Shown here: positions 33,006 to 45,395 of the stretch, piece after piece
Position numbering within the stretch: position 1 is the first letter of the stretch
Layout: each line of letters opens with the position of its first letter
Assembly: GCA_050084985.1 (NCBI GenBank)
Contig: JBITNC010000001.1
Span: 71,610,001-71,674,000, forward strand
Reading direction: 5' to 3'
DNA: 64,000 nt
From: Nageia nagi
Lineage: Eukaryota > Pinophyta
Position numbers and translations under genes: made by a program
Notes under the pieces: model-generated
Seen by the model: the letters and a program-made list of their open reading frames with translations, nothing else
The model's database searches: none
Told to the model about the DNA's origin: nothing

Positions 33006-36000
33006 TCTCCTCATGTTTTACATAGATCACATTGAGGCAGTTGCCCTCCATCATATTTTAAAAAAAAAATCATCAAAACATGATTTACAAATCACACAAA
33101 CATCAACATATGATTAAAAAACTAAAATGATCATATCTAATTTTGAAATAGGTTATAATATGTTTATTGCATTTCCATGTCTTCCTCTTTTTCCACCTCA
33201 TATTCATCCCCCATTGTGTTGGAATATTTGAGTATTAGATTATATTCTAACAATTAATCAAGGCATATATACTATACATTATCCATGATCACTTCCATAC
33301 CATTATACAAATATGTTTAATACTTATTGTAAAAGAAATAGTTTATGAAATTAATATTCTTATTGACTTTACCAACCTTCATCATGAAATTTTTGAAACT
33401 TTGGATGATAAAAAAACATGACTATGATACACTTAAGGTTATTACGGACTCATACACATCTTCACATTTAAATAATCTTAAAACAGTCAAGAATGAGGTG
33501 TTACAAAAGCATGATTTCGAGTAAAAGTATTACATGTTCATCCTATTATTCGCTTCATCTCGAACCCAAGAATCATTTGATAGTTAAAAAAAAAAGAGGT
33601 GAAAAGAGATGACAAAAGTCAAAACAAAAAAAAAATTACTACATCATATCAATGATTCTTGGGTGATTACAATATCCTCTACCGGGGCTATGGATGCCTG
33701 ACTGGCAGTAGAGCAAGGTTGTAGCGGGATCAAGTGGTTAATCCTCATGGGATGCCTATCTGGTAATGGGGCATACCTTAGAGTGGCAACATGTCCATAT
33801 TGGTTAGCAACCTTCTTTCTTATGGACCTCTGTATGTTTCATATGGATGAACTAGCTTATATATTTTATGCTCTTGTAACATTTAGTTTGAGATTGTCTA
33901 GAGATGGAAATAAACATCATTGCACACACATGAGTCTAGGATAATTTTGAGAACATCATGACTTTGTTTTATATCATCTAAAGAAGGAAAAATCTAATGA
34001 TGATTGGTTAATATGGTCAACTTGAATATTATGATCATTACATTTCTTCATCATCCCATGCTTCCATCCCATACTATTTATTATTACATAGTAATTAATA
34101 TTACACTTATATTTATCAATGCCTTGATGATTTGATTAGTTTATCTCTCTAAATACTCAATACATCCTATGTCTATTCATTTGTTATACTATTTTCATAT
34201 TAACATCCACCACCCCATACACATTATACTATACCAACTTTCATATTTTATTATCCAACATCCATATATTTTCTAATCTATCTTTATCGATTGTTAAATT
34301 GGAGGTGCTTACATATTATTTGAGAAAAAGAGCGAGTAATTGCTCTCCCCATTAATATGGGAGTTAACATTGTTGTTGTTAAAACCTTTTGCTTCTATTC
34401 TTATCTACAAGTTTAAGCAAGAAATTGCCCTTAGTAGATTGATAAAAGTCAACCCTAGAACATTGTTAAATTTCATAGCTTCCATTATTCTTTGGGATCA
34501 AGAATAAGAAATTGTTCTTCCCATTGAATTGGAAGTCAATGTTCTTTGCCTATCATATTCCATTCATTTCACCCTCTTAAACATCATTAAATTTAATACC
34601 TTCCATCATTCCTTGGGATCAAGAGTAAGAAATTGCTCTTCCCTTTGAATTGGAAGTTGATGTTCTTCTCCCCTTTCTATTCATTATCATCTACCCATAA
34701 ATTGAATGTGTGTTACATCTTGTTCCATATCCTTTGTACATGTTATCATAAAATAAAAAGTCTTAGTAGCCAAGTTTGGTAAATGATACAATCTAATACT
34801 ACAATTTTTCAAATCATTATCCTTAAATTTGAAGATATTTAAGAATATCAAAATTAACATCGATGATTGAAATAATAATAAAACTAATAACAATAATTTA
34901 AGTATTTATTCGAACTTAGAGATACACCATCAATGTGTAGCACATCAAAGTAAGTTCATGATTAAAGTTTAATAATCATGCTTTTAAATTTCTTAAGAAT
35001 GAATAACAAAATACATAATATATATCATCTATCATTATGTCGATATTTGTAGCAAACTTGATTTTGTATCACCATCTCGATAAATGAGGTAGAATGCATT
35101 TGTCTTGTTTTCAAGTCTTGTTCAACAAAAAACCCCAATCATGGAAAAACATGTTTCTAATGATTTTTGCAAGAAATGATAATGAAACCCATTCTACTGG
35201 GGCAAATAGCAGAATTATCAAACATTAAAATGTTATCTACTTTGAAAGGACTCCACGTCACATACATGCTAATGGCATAGAGCCTATGGAATAAAGTGTT
35301 CCATTAAATAGCACTTGTAGACAAGCATGAGTACTTAGTAAAATGTAGAACTTATTTTCAAAATACTTTGATTGCAAAAATTCAAAAAGTTTATGTTTGA
35401 TCATAATTTGGGGCAACTATGATTGTCCATGACCCAAAGCAAATCATTTGCCTCTACCATTAACCAACAAAATCAAGATTTAAAATATTCATACATAAGT
35501 TGATAAACTTAAGTGTACGAGTCTTGACTTAACCACTTACCAACCTCAAGTATATTATCGCCTACTTATGAGTCTAGTGGTATTTGTATAAGTCTACAAT
35601 GATAACATATTAGTTTGTTTGTATCTTCTTAAGATACATGACTATGTTTGCTCACCATATCATGCCAAAAAATAAAAATTAAAATTAAAATTAAAATAAA
35701 AATAAAAATAAAAAATAAAAAATAAAAGATAACCAAATAAACATGCAAACTCGATTATAAATAATTTCATCATGAATCCTTGATAGGACAAACACCATTT
35801 ATTGTTTATGATCTTACAATGAATCACGAACTTCCTAGTTCAAATCATATGTCATGTTATGCATGTTTAGTCATCACTTATTGTTATACGTATTCAGGAA
35901 ACCCTAGTCATCAAAAAACATGATTCCAATAATTTTTGTAAAACCTATTCTTCTAGAGTAATAATCAAAATTCAAATCAGTGCACACAAAGGGGACTTCA

Positions 36001-37529
36001 TGTCATATACCTGACTCGGCTCCATACATTCCCTTGGGATAAACACAAGACACCCATGTAATGATATATGGAAACAAGCCTTTAGTACCTATTTGGTGTA
36101 CAACCAACATGTGTTCAAAATACTTCAATTGCAAAGCTCATGAAATCATACTTGGATAATTGGGGTAAATACAATTTCCCATGACCTAAAATCAAACCTT
36201 ATGTTCACCTATAAATGATTGAAACAATAAGGTTAGAATCATTCATACATTCATCTTATTTGTTTACTAGCTAATATGTATTAGTTTTTTGAACAGTCTA
36301 TCATCATCATCACTGACATCATTAGTCAGTTCAAAAGGGGCCATAATGCTAAGATCAGCACCACAATCAAAGTAAGCCTATGATCACATAGTAAGACCAT
36401 GGCTACATCTCTCTTAAAATGTACCCAAAACATTGTTAATTACAAAATTGAAAGTTATATGTCTACTCACGGTTAAGGTAATTAAAATTACTTATAACCT
36501 AAAATAAGATATTTATGCTCAATATGATTCTAAAAGACTTATGTAAAAGATCATCATGAAACCCATTTTGCTAGGTCAAAAGCAAAAAAAAAAATGAAAG
36601 ATGACTTGTATATACAAAACAAGCTTCCTATCACATACTCACTTCGGCATGCGGAGACAAACTAGAGTCTTGTCAGCAACTGCCATAAATAGCACACAGT
36701 ATGGAGATAAACACAAGTGAAGTTTTGATATACAACATCACTATCTCAAAATTGTATACATCAAATAAGCTTACCATCACATACTCGCTTCGGTATGCAG
36801 AGACAAATTAGAGTCTTTTCATGCAACTACCATAAATAGCACACAGTATGGAGATTGACACAAGTGTAGTTTTGATGTATTACAATATCATTTTCAAAAT
36901 GTATCAATTGCAAAAGTTAAAAAATCATATTCAGTCATGGCAAGGACTATCCTCATGACAACACTAGATGATGAAATATATATATATAAATATATATATA
37001 ATAAGTTTTGATTCAAAGAAGCTATAATTATATCCTACTAAAAGATCTTAAGCTTTATATGAAAAAAGATTTTGATGATATTTTTTAAAAAAATATCGTT
37101 AACATTTACAAATATCAAAGAAGATAAAATATGATGTATCATTGTTACAGGAGATCATCTTGAAACCCCATTGTCGGGACAAAGGACAACACCATCAAAA
37201 CTCATATACTAAAGAAAACTTATACGGTACATGTGCACTTAGACATGCAAAATGACATAATATAAATGTTATGCAACTGTCACACAAGCTCAACACATCG
37301 TCATACCGAAAATAGTCACTTCTGAAGTATATTCAAATTTGTTTTCAAAACTACATCAAATGTTAAAGGAAAACACATTTTATCATAATTTGATAAATTA
37401 AAATTTTGATTCATCTAAGAAATTGAGTCAAAACTTATATCATAGAAAAGTAGCAAAATATAATCAAACAACAAGGCTTCTCATTATATATTTTTTGAAA
37501 TTATCAACCTCATCTTTGGTTGATAATTC
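33006..37529 (+). other. Long 3' UTR of B with several repeat families
   Basis: No RT or integrase motif is found. 33300-33945 matches A at 48190-48790 (shared phrase GGGGCTATGGATGC). 34440-34680 has two or three units of about 121 bp with GGGATCAAGAATAAGAAATTG. At about 35190, 35940, 36560 and 37165 a diverged block begins AAACCCATT and continues with CTnGGGCAAA. 36622-36900 holds a pair of about 145-bp units. The 35660-35725 stretch is low-complexity AAAATT/AAAAT. 36976-37002 is a short AT microsatellite. Confidence 0.65.
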
Positions 37530-37543
37530 AAAAAGGGGCAAAA
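37530..37543 (+). other. Polypurine tract of B
   Basis: AAAAAGGGGCAAAA abuts the 3' LTR start. Confidence 0.8.
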
Positions 37544-38626
37544 TGTAGACACTCAAAATAAACCCTACATTTAGTTTAACAACATATAAATAAATAAAAT
37601 AAGTATCTTTCTGACATATATCACATTAAAATGATTATAACTCCTTATACAAGCTTTAAAACTCTATTATTGGATAGATCTTTTTGAGTAGATGCAAAAT
37701 GAGTGGTCATACGACCCCTTCTTATTAAAAAATGACCATTGGGCGATCATTCTAATATTAGTATAAAATTTACTAAACAATCATTGATGATCCAACACGA
37801 TCGTTGATGATCCTCTAGGATCGTTGACGATCCTTGAATAATTCAGAAACAGACAAATCTAAGCCCAGAATAGCCTAGCATGCACAGTTTAGAATTATGG
37901 ATGTGGATTTGAGATAATAACACCTCAAATTTTCATACGAGATGTTACCTGGAATCTTGTGATGGAAAAACAAATGAATAACAAACTTTTGAGCTTATAA
38001 ATACAAGCTCTGTATGTGAACAAAGGGACCCAATTTTACTATAGCGAAGCTCTGTCAGAATTAAACCAAAAGTTTGTTAGCAAAAGATTGGAAGCTTGAT
38101 CATAACAAATCTACAACCAAGTATATTTTAATATTATGTTATTTACTTCCGATTCATATGTATTAGTAGGTATGCTTTGATGTTTCATTCATTTTTTGTG
38201 TGTAGGGTCAATATAGGAAAAGAACGATAGAAGTAAGCGTGAAGGAGAACAACCAAGAAGAGATACCAACATTTCAAAATTTTGTGAAAAGTTCACTATA
38301 GTGCCATAAATCATCAACAATTTAGAGATCAGTTGATATAAAGCCAAAAGTTCACAAAAAGCATAATAATAGTGGAGACCATTGATCACTGCCGATCCAT
38401 ACATCGATCGTTGCCAATCCATACAATCATTGCCGATCCATCATCAATCGATACCGATTCATACAGATCGATAACAATCTTTTATTGTATTAAATTTCAT
38501 CAAAATCTTTTTTGAATATAATATCTATATTATTATTGATGTGTAATATTGAATGTGTTTTGATTTATTATGTTGAATGATTTATCTGGCTAAATTGCAT
38601 TTTAGGTGCATAATTCAATATACACA
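37544..38626 (+). repeat. 3' LTR of element B (1083 bp)
   Basis: Partner of 17835-18986, ending TATACACA, followed by the ATATC duplication (38627-38631). TATA-like site at 37996-38003. It has lost one 20-bp near-palindrome unit and other short pieces. Confidence 0.92.
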
Positions 38627-38631
38627 ATATC

Positions 38632-39870
38632 ATTTACCTCCATATAGAAATAAAGGACAATTACACTATCCCCTTAGATTGCCACTACCTTAAGAATAAG
38701 TACAATAATAAATGTCTCAACTACCACCACATCAACCTTCTCCACCATATGATGGAGCCTACTATAATCTATAGACACCTTTTTGACAAAGATATGAATC
38801 ATTCCCAAGGTATAAAAAAGAATTGGATCATAGAAATGGCAAATATCCCATGTATAGAAATCAACTAGAAGAAAAGGATGATCTTTTAAAAATGTTTTCA
38901 AAGTAAACAAAAGGTATCATATGAAATAATTTTCAACAAACCTATTCATCCAAGTGTTCTCAAAAAGAAGATTCTTTTCAAATTTGAAATTTAAAAATTG
39001 AACCATTTAAAGGAAAGGAAGATCCTAAAGAACATCTTAAATAGTTTAAGTATCCAAGTTATGTTATTACTAATGATGATGAATTAATTCTACATATATT
39101 TTTGATGAAACTTGTTGTAAAAGTAATGGATTGGTACAAAAACCTAACATAATATAGCATTCATTCATATGCTCAGTTGGAAAATTTATTCTTAGAACAT
39201 TTTAGAATCAATATAAAAGTTAAAACCTCCATTACTAATTTTAAAAGATTACAACAATTCCAACATAAATTAGTTACTAATTTCATCTCAAGATGGAGGG
39301 TAATATTTATAATCATACCTTATACTCTACCTCAAGAAGAGTTAGTCAAAATGTTTAGTTAAATTTGTTTAAGGCCTATTGCTAATACCTAGTTAATTCA
39401 ACAACATAATACCTTCAAACAAGCCATCTCCCAAGAGATCATAATCGAAAAGGTTAAGGTTCAAGATGGAAAGATAAAAAGTAAGAAAAAGGAACCTTAT
39501 GTTAATAATAAAAATCAAATAGAACAAACAAATAATCCATCACTAGCTAATAAAATTCTATCACTAAAGAGTTAGAACCAAATCCTCCATAAAATGAAGA
39601 AAAGGACTCTAAACAAAATTCATGTATTTGTCAGAATCTCTTTATGATATTTTGAAGAAAATTTATGATCATAAAGTAATTACTTTACCATATATAATAC
39701 TTGAACATCCTAATGCTAAAAATAATATATGGTATAAATGAAAATGAATTTTATGATTTCCATCGCCAAAAGGACCATGATACGAATAGATGTAGGACTT
39801 TACAACACAAAATTAAAAATCTAATTGATAAAGGAAAACTATAAGTTGATAATCCTCTATCCCTAATCTA
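38632..39870 (+). pseudogene. gag core and zinc knuckle of element A
   Basis: The reading resumes right of B: GAYYNL and YKKELDHRNGKYPMYRNQLE lead to KGKEDPKEHLK, NDDELILHIFLMK, LENLFLEHFRINIKVK, then ISRWRVIFIIIPYTLPQEEL and LRPIANT. A knuckle variant, FYDFHRQKDHDTNRC, lies near 39755-39800, with Phe or Tyr where the first Cys is expected. Many stops and frameshifts. It aligns with B at 31188-31760 and helps to date A as older than B. Confidence 0.8.
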
Positions 39871-40199
39871 AATTCAAGAATTTATCAAAATTCCCTTCCT
39901 CAACATCAAGCTAACAATATTTCATTTCATCGACTAGAGAATCAACACATAATTGGAACTATGATAACTTAACATTTGTAGGAATGGAAAATATTACTAC
40001 AAGATCTCAAAAGGTACAAGAAAGATAGAATGTTATTCTAGATAATCAACCAGATGAGGTTGTTATGCAACCCCACATACCTAGACCTCAACCTCTCAAG
40101 GTCTCAATGAAAAGAGCTCTACATCAATAATTAAAAAATTCATAAGTGAAAATATCTCTATTTGAGTAATTACAACAATCTAAGAACCATAGAGATGCA

Positions 40200-40880
40200 A
40201 TGAACCAACTATTACAAAAAATTGAGTTGGATATAAATGATCCTAAAAGCTTTGTGTCTTTTGTAGGAAACATTAAAATAATTCAAAAACCTACTATTAT
40301 TTTCTATGATCATGAAGTTAAAAATTCAAATGAGATACATGGCCAAGATCCACCTTTGCACATCATAGCAAAGGTAGATGGTAAAGATTTCAAAATAATA
40401 TTCATTGATGAAGGTTTAATAATAAACATTATTTCAACAACTAAATATAATAATATGAATCTTCCATGCTCACACATTTGTTCACCAAACCTACAACTAA
40501 AAGTATTTAATGATGCTTTATGTTCAACAATGGGATCAATTTCATTGCCTATCACTATAGGGTCTAAAACAGTGTAAACAATATTGCAAGTAATCAAAGG
40601 GGGCATAACCTAATATAACATCCTTTTAGGAAGACCTTGAATTAGATATATGCAATGCATCCCATCAATATATCATAATTATTTGAAGTATATCCACAAG
40701 GGTGTTATGCATTTTATTCCTGAAGATGAAAACCCATATTCACACTATAATAGTACACATTTATTAAAATATTGTAATAGTACACATTTATCAAAAGAAG
40801 TAGCTTTACCATATACTCATTATTTAACAACACCAATACCACCAAAAATACCATTGATTGTTGGGTGAGTAAGAATAATT
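40200..40880 (+). pseudogene. Protease region of element A
   Basis: DPPLHIIAKVDGKDFKIIFI followed by DEGLIINII (catalytic triplet D-E-G, as in B) and DALCSTMGSISLPITIG mark the retropepsin. After a stop at 40577 the text continues, LKYIHKGVMHF and DENPYSHYN, matching B at 32450-32520. It would cut the Gag-Pol polyprotein. Confidence 0.8.
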
Positions 40881-41329
40881 CTTCATTAAGTCTCTAAAAG
40901 AAGAACATGATAACAATAAAAAATCTCTTGAAACTTAACAAAATATTAGTGATGATTCACCACCAAAGATAGAACCCACACCATAAGAAAAATGTACTTG
41001 GGAGGAAAGAGCACTAGAATTAGAGTAATTAAGTAAAGATTCCTCATCAAAAATTCCAAATCCCATGGATATGTCAGTAAAAAGTGATGATTTTCAAGAG
41101 AAAGATAAGCAATAAAATATTTATTTAGTAATGATAAAACTACTAGATTTTGGTATAGAGTAATTTGGAATTGATGATGTTATTTTTAGTATTCCTTCTA
41201 CTCAAGAAATAGGAAGACCAAAAGTGTCTCCTAGTGTATTGGGATAATTGGTGCCATTAGAAAAAATTCTTAATCAAATGCTCTTTTTTATACAAGTCCT
41301 ATAGAACCACCTCTCATTTTTTTACCACA

Positions 41330-41560
41330 ACCACATGAAGGTGTTTTTTGTAATTTATTAGAATATCTATCACCTTATGTGAGATCATTTATAAAAAGAT
41401 ATTTCGATAGATGTCAATGGAAAGGATGAGGTTTAGGTAAATATGAATAAGGACCTAGATATACAATTGATATTTATTACCAATTACCTATTGAAAAAAT
41501 AGGATTAGGATACAAAAGTAAAAATAATAAAGAATTTGGTTATAAAATAGTTGAGCTAGA
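41330..41560 (+). pseudogene. G-patch-like motif between protease and RT in A
   Basis: It reads SPYVRSFIKRYFDRCQWKG, stop, GLGKYE, stop, GPRYTID, then IEKIGLGYKSK. The spacing of glycines (WKGxGLGKYExG...GLGY) follows the G-patch pattern, a short RNA-binding module. Betaretroviruses have one just after the protease. The two stops both sit where Gln, Trp or Arg codons would be a single transition away. The assignment is by eye. Confidence 0.45.
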
Positions 41561-41989
41561 ATCGAAAAAACTAGTATATAAAAAAACACATGAAAATTCT
41601 AAAGAAATACTAAAATAAGATAATTTAAAACATGAAATATTATTCTTAGAAATACTATTTTCTTATGTTGTTTCAATTAATATAGTATAAATCAAAGAAA
41701 TATCTAATGAAGCTTTAGAAAAAATATCTTTCAACTGGTCAAGAAGTGATGAGTTTGAATCATTAAGCCTAATAAGCTCAAGTATCTCTTCATCATACTT
41801 TATAATATATGAAGATACTATAGAATTTATGATAATTTCCAAACAACCTACAATACAAAACTTCAAATATATAGACACTATATTACAAATCTCAAAATTC
41901 ACCATAAACACTACCTTGAAGGACCAAAATTTAGGTCAAGATAAAGAATACAACCTAAATGATAAAAATTGTAATCTGATACCAAATTA

Positions 41990-42960
41990 GTTGCAAGAGG
42001 AGTCTCACATGTTAATTAAAGAAACCATCAAGGTTGACTTAAGTGATGATCCAAATAATCCTAAGATTATTCAACTAGGAAAGTCACTAACTAAAGATGA
42101 GAGACAAGAATTCATATCTATACTTAAATAAAAGCAAAAGATATTTGCATGGTCATACATTGATATGCTAAGATTGGATCCCAACTTGGTGATGCACAAC
42201 CTAGGTATTAAAGAATATGCTAAACCAATTAAACAAAAATTACCTAAGATGCATCCTAAATAGCATTAATGATAAAAGAGGAATTACAAAAAATTTTAGA
42301 AGCCAAGTTCATGCATCCCATTGATTATTCTTATTAGATTTCCAACATGGTACTAGTTAAAAAATCCAATGGAAATATTTACATATGTACAAATTTTAGA
42401 GATCTAAACAAAGCTTTCCCTATGGATGATTTTCCATTACCAAACATATATAATTTGGTTGATCCTACTATCAAACATAAAATGCTATCTCTCATGGATG
42501 AGTTTTTAGGGTATAACCAAATAAGAGTAGTACCTGAAGATTAACATAAAATAGCATTCACAACACCTTGGGGAATGTTTTGTTATAAGATAATTCCCTT
42601 TGGACTAAATAATGTGAGAGCTACTTACCAATAGGAAATGACATACATTTTTCATGATTACATGCATGATATCGTAGAATATTGTGTGGATGATGTATTA
42701 GCTAAGTCTAAAATCTAAGAAGACTATCCAAAGGTACTTATCAAAATATTTGATACATTATTGGAGCATAATATTTGATTAAACCCTAAGAAATGCATTT
42801 TTGGGTTCACTTTAGGAAAATTATTAGGCTTTATTATTTCCATATGAGGAATCAAAGTAGACCCTAATAAAATAAAAAGGATAGTGAATACACCTCCCCT
42901 TTCAAATATAAAATAATTAGAAAGTTTACAAGGTAAGTTGCAAGCTATAAGATATTTTAT
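41990..42960 (+). pseudogene. Reverse transcriptase of element A
   Basis: The pre-RT segment reads PKIIQLGKSLTKDERQEFIS, FAWSYIDMLRLDP and AKPIKQKLPKMHP. The RT has MVLVKKSNGNIYICTNFRDL, NKAFPMDDFPLP, FTTPWGMFCYKIIPFGLNN and VEYCVDDVLAKS. The catalytic box is CVDD (about 42688-42700) where Tat elements have YVDD, so the first position is mutated. LNPKKCIFGF and GKLLGFIIS follow. Several stops interrupt the frame. Confidence 0.88.
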
Positions 42961-43400
42961 TTCATAATAAGAAGCATTTAATGAAATAAAATGCTATATT
43001 TTATTACCTTTGATTTTAGTCCTACCTAAGGAAGGAAAACCATTCCTACTTTACACATCTATTATAGAATTAGTATTGGGAACTATGCTTGCTCAAAAAA
43101 TTGAAAGCAATAAAGAATAAGTTATTTACTACCTTAGTCAAACCCTAGTTAGTTATGAAATTAAGTACATATACCTAGAAAAGTAATATTTAGCTATGGT
43201 CTTGAAAACTAAGAAGTGGAGATATTGCATGCTAAATCATACCATGTATGTAATTGCTAAAGCAAATCCATTGAAATACATGATGATCAAAACTTACCAA
43301 AATACAAGGACATATAAAAGGATTATGCATTTGACCAAATTTGATTTACAATTCATAAGTCAAAAATTAATCAAAGGTCAAGTCATAGTTGATTAACTCA
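42961..43400 (+). pseudogene. First RNase H region of A
   Basis: LPKEGKPFLLYTSIIELVLG, MLAQKIE, VIYYLSQTLV and the frame 43196-43396 (KTKKWRYCMLNHTMYVIAKA, LTKFDLQFISQ) follow the Ty3 RT-linked RNase H. It is decayed and probably was already a weak connection domain, as in other elements that gained a second RNase H. Confidence 0.75.
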
Positions 43401-43499
43401 TAAAAGCACCTTTATACGATGATAAACCACTCATCATTAAACCACCAGATGAATATGTTTGTCAATTAGATGAGACAAAAATTCCCATTGATCCTAAAT

Positions 43500-43935
43500 A
43501 AGATTGGGATATGCTAATATATTTTGATGGATCAAGATGTAAAAAAATGGAGGTGCAGGTGTCATGTTTGTTACACCTCACGGGGTCCCCATACCTTATT
43601 CCTTCAAATTTAATTTTCCATGCATAAATAACAATGTTGAGTATGAAGCTTTGATATTAACCATAACAATAGTTGTGAAATTGAAACTAAAAAGAGTTAA
43701 CTTCATTGGTGATTCATTTTTAATCATAAATTAGGTTAAAGGTATTTTTCAATGTAACAAACCTTTACTATAAAAGTAAAAACAAATAGTGGATAATTTG
43801 TTACAATCATTTGAAAAGTATGATTTATAAGTAGTCTCAAGGTCAACTAATAGTTTTGTTGATACCATGGCTTCAATCAGATATTTGATACCTTAAAACC
43901 CCCATGAAAAAATCATTCACATCGAGATAGTCCAA
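43500..43935 (+). pseudogene. Second (archaeal-type) RNase H of A
   Basis: LIYFDGSRCKK, then a one-base shift, then NGGAGVMFVTPHGVPIPYSF, NNNVEYEALILTI, VNFIGDSFLIIN and NSFVDTMAS. The acidic residues of the active site (D in YFDGS, E in EYEAL, D in GDS, D in FVDTMA) are visible. This extra domain is the known hallmark of plant Tat-lineage Ty3 elements. Confidence 0.82.
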
Positions 43936-45268
43936 ATTACCAAATCCTCATTAGACATGGATGGAATAGAACATGTGGTTCTCAATATTACAATGGAAGA
44001 AAAAACTTTATGGCATATCCAACTACTGGAATTCCTTAGAGATGGAATCCTACTTATTAATTTAACAAAATCGAATAGGAAAGCATTCAAATTAAAAGAT
44101 TCTCATTTTTATATGCTAGGATATGTCCTATATAATAGATTTTTTAATGAAATATAACTTAGATTCTTAGAATGGGTAGATTCATAAATCATAATCTCAT
44201 GTGCACATGATAGAATATATGAAGGGCATTTTATTGGTCCTGCAATAACAAAATGGCTAATGCGTATGGGATATTATTGGCCCACTATGGAACATGATTG
44301 CATAAAATATGTTAAAAAATACATTAAATTCCAATAACATTCTAATTTTTTTAATTAACCATCATAAATATTACAACCCATGCAATCATTATGGCCATTC
44401 TTGAGATGGGCATTGGATATGATAGGTCAAATATCCCTTATTTCCTTGGAAGTCATAAATTTAAAATAATAGCTACATAATACTTCACAAAATAGGTTGA
44501 AGTTATTCCTATGATTTCAAAAAAAGGATCAAATATAGCAAAATTCATAGAGTATCACATCATTTATCATTTTGGAATTCCTTTTCAAATTATCATAGAC
44601 AATGGAAAGAATTTTAAAAATAAAGAAGTATTAGCTTTATGCAAGGGATATCATACTCGAATTAGTTTTTAAACACCATATTACCCCTAAGGGAATGGAA
44701 AAGTTGAGGCAAAAAACAAAACTATTCATAGTATTTTGCTCAAAATAGTTGACAACTCTCATAGAGATTGGCATGCAAGGATTCAACATGCTTTATGGGC
44801 TTATCACACTAGCATTCGAACTCCTATTGGGGCAACCTCATTTTCTATAGTTTATGAGGTAGAAGTAGTATTTACCTATAGAAATAGAAATTTCATCTTT
44901 ATGAAATTCTTTACAAGGATATATCACAGGTGAAGCATCTCATCAAATGAAATTAGACCAATTATTACTCTTAGATAAACTATGAGTTAATGCAATAGAA
45001 CACATGCGTACCTATCAAAGTTGCATAAAATGAGTTTTTGATAAAAAGGTTAAAATTCATGAATTCAATATAGGAGACCTAGTAGTAAAATAAAATCAAA
45101 AAACTTCATGAATGGAAAGGCAAATTTGTGATAATTTATCCCCTAACTAGTTAGGATATTATATAATTAAAAGAAAGTTTGGTTCAATAGCATATCACTT
45201 AGCTGACCTAGAAGGTAATGAAGAGCATGAACCAATAAATATCATACATCTTCACCCCTTTTTTAGTT
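43936..45268 (+). pseudogene. Integrase of element A
   Basis: The N-terminal finger reads HDRIYEGHFIGPAITKWLMR, GYYWPTMEHDCIKYV, where the expected final Cys pair (KCxKC) is KKYIKF. The core has WALDMIG, IIDNGKNF and GNGKVEAKNKTIHSI (D, D, E positions), then HRDWHARIQHALWAYHTSIR in an intact frame at 44736-44933. The C-terminal end is AYHLADLEGNEEHEPINIIH, LHPFFS and a stop at about 45268. The frame switches several times. Confidence 0.85.
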
Positions 45269-45395
45269 AAAATAAAGTTGTTTTATTTATGTATATTTTG
45301 TACATATTTAGATAAAGAAAATAAAAGCTTCATAATGAACTAATAAAAATAAATGAATCTAACATATGGAAATCAAAAGGATCAAGAGTGTTCAC

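Larger units (their letters stand above)
17835..38626 (+). mobile_element. Element B: Tat-like Ty3 element lacking RT and integrase, split by C
   Basis: LTRs at 17835-18986 and 37544-38626 are bounded by a perfect ATATC duplication. The internal order is primer site, repeat-bearing leader, an extra ORF, gag core (interrupted by C at 22470-31187), zinc-knuckle plus protease, a second knuckle-like stretch, then a 4.5-kb 3' untranslated region with several repeat families and a polypurine tract. No RT, RNase H or integrase motif appears, so B is non-autonomous and element A-like relatives could have supplied enzymes. It interrupts A's gag region. Confidence 0.88.

Noticed and set aside
32848-33117. 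Opposing short frames around 33000
   Set aside because: They overlap the decayed B knuckle segment and repeat the CATTGGGGCAG / CATTGAGGCAG phrase; no coding motif on the minus strand.
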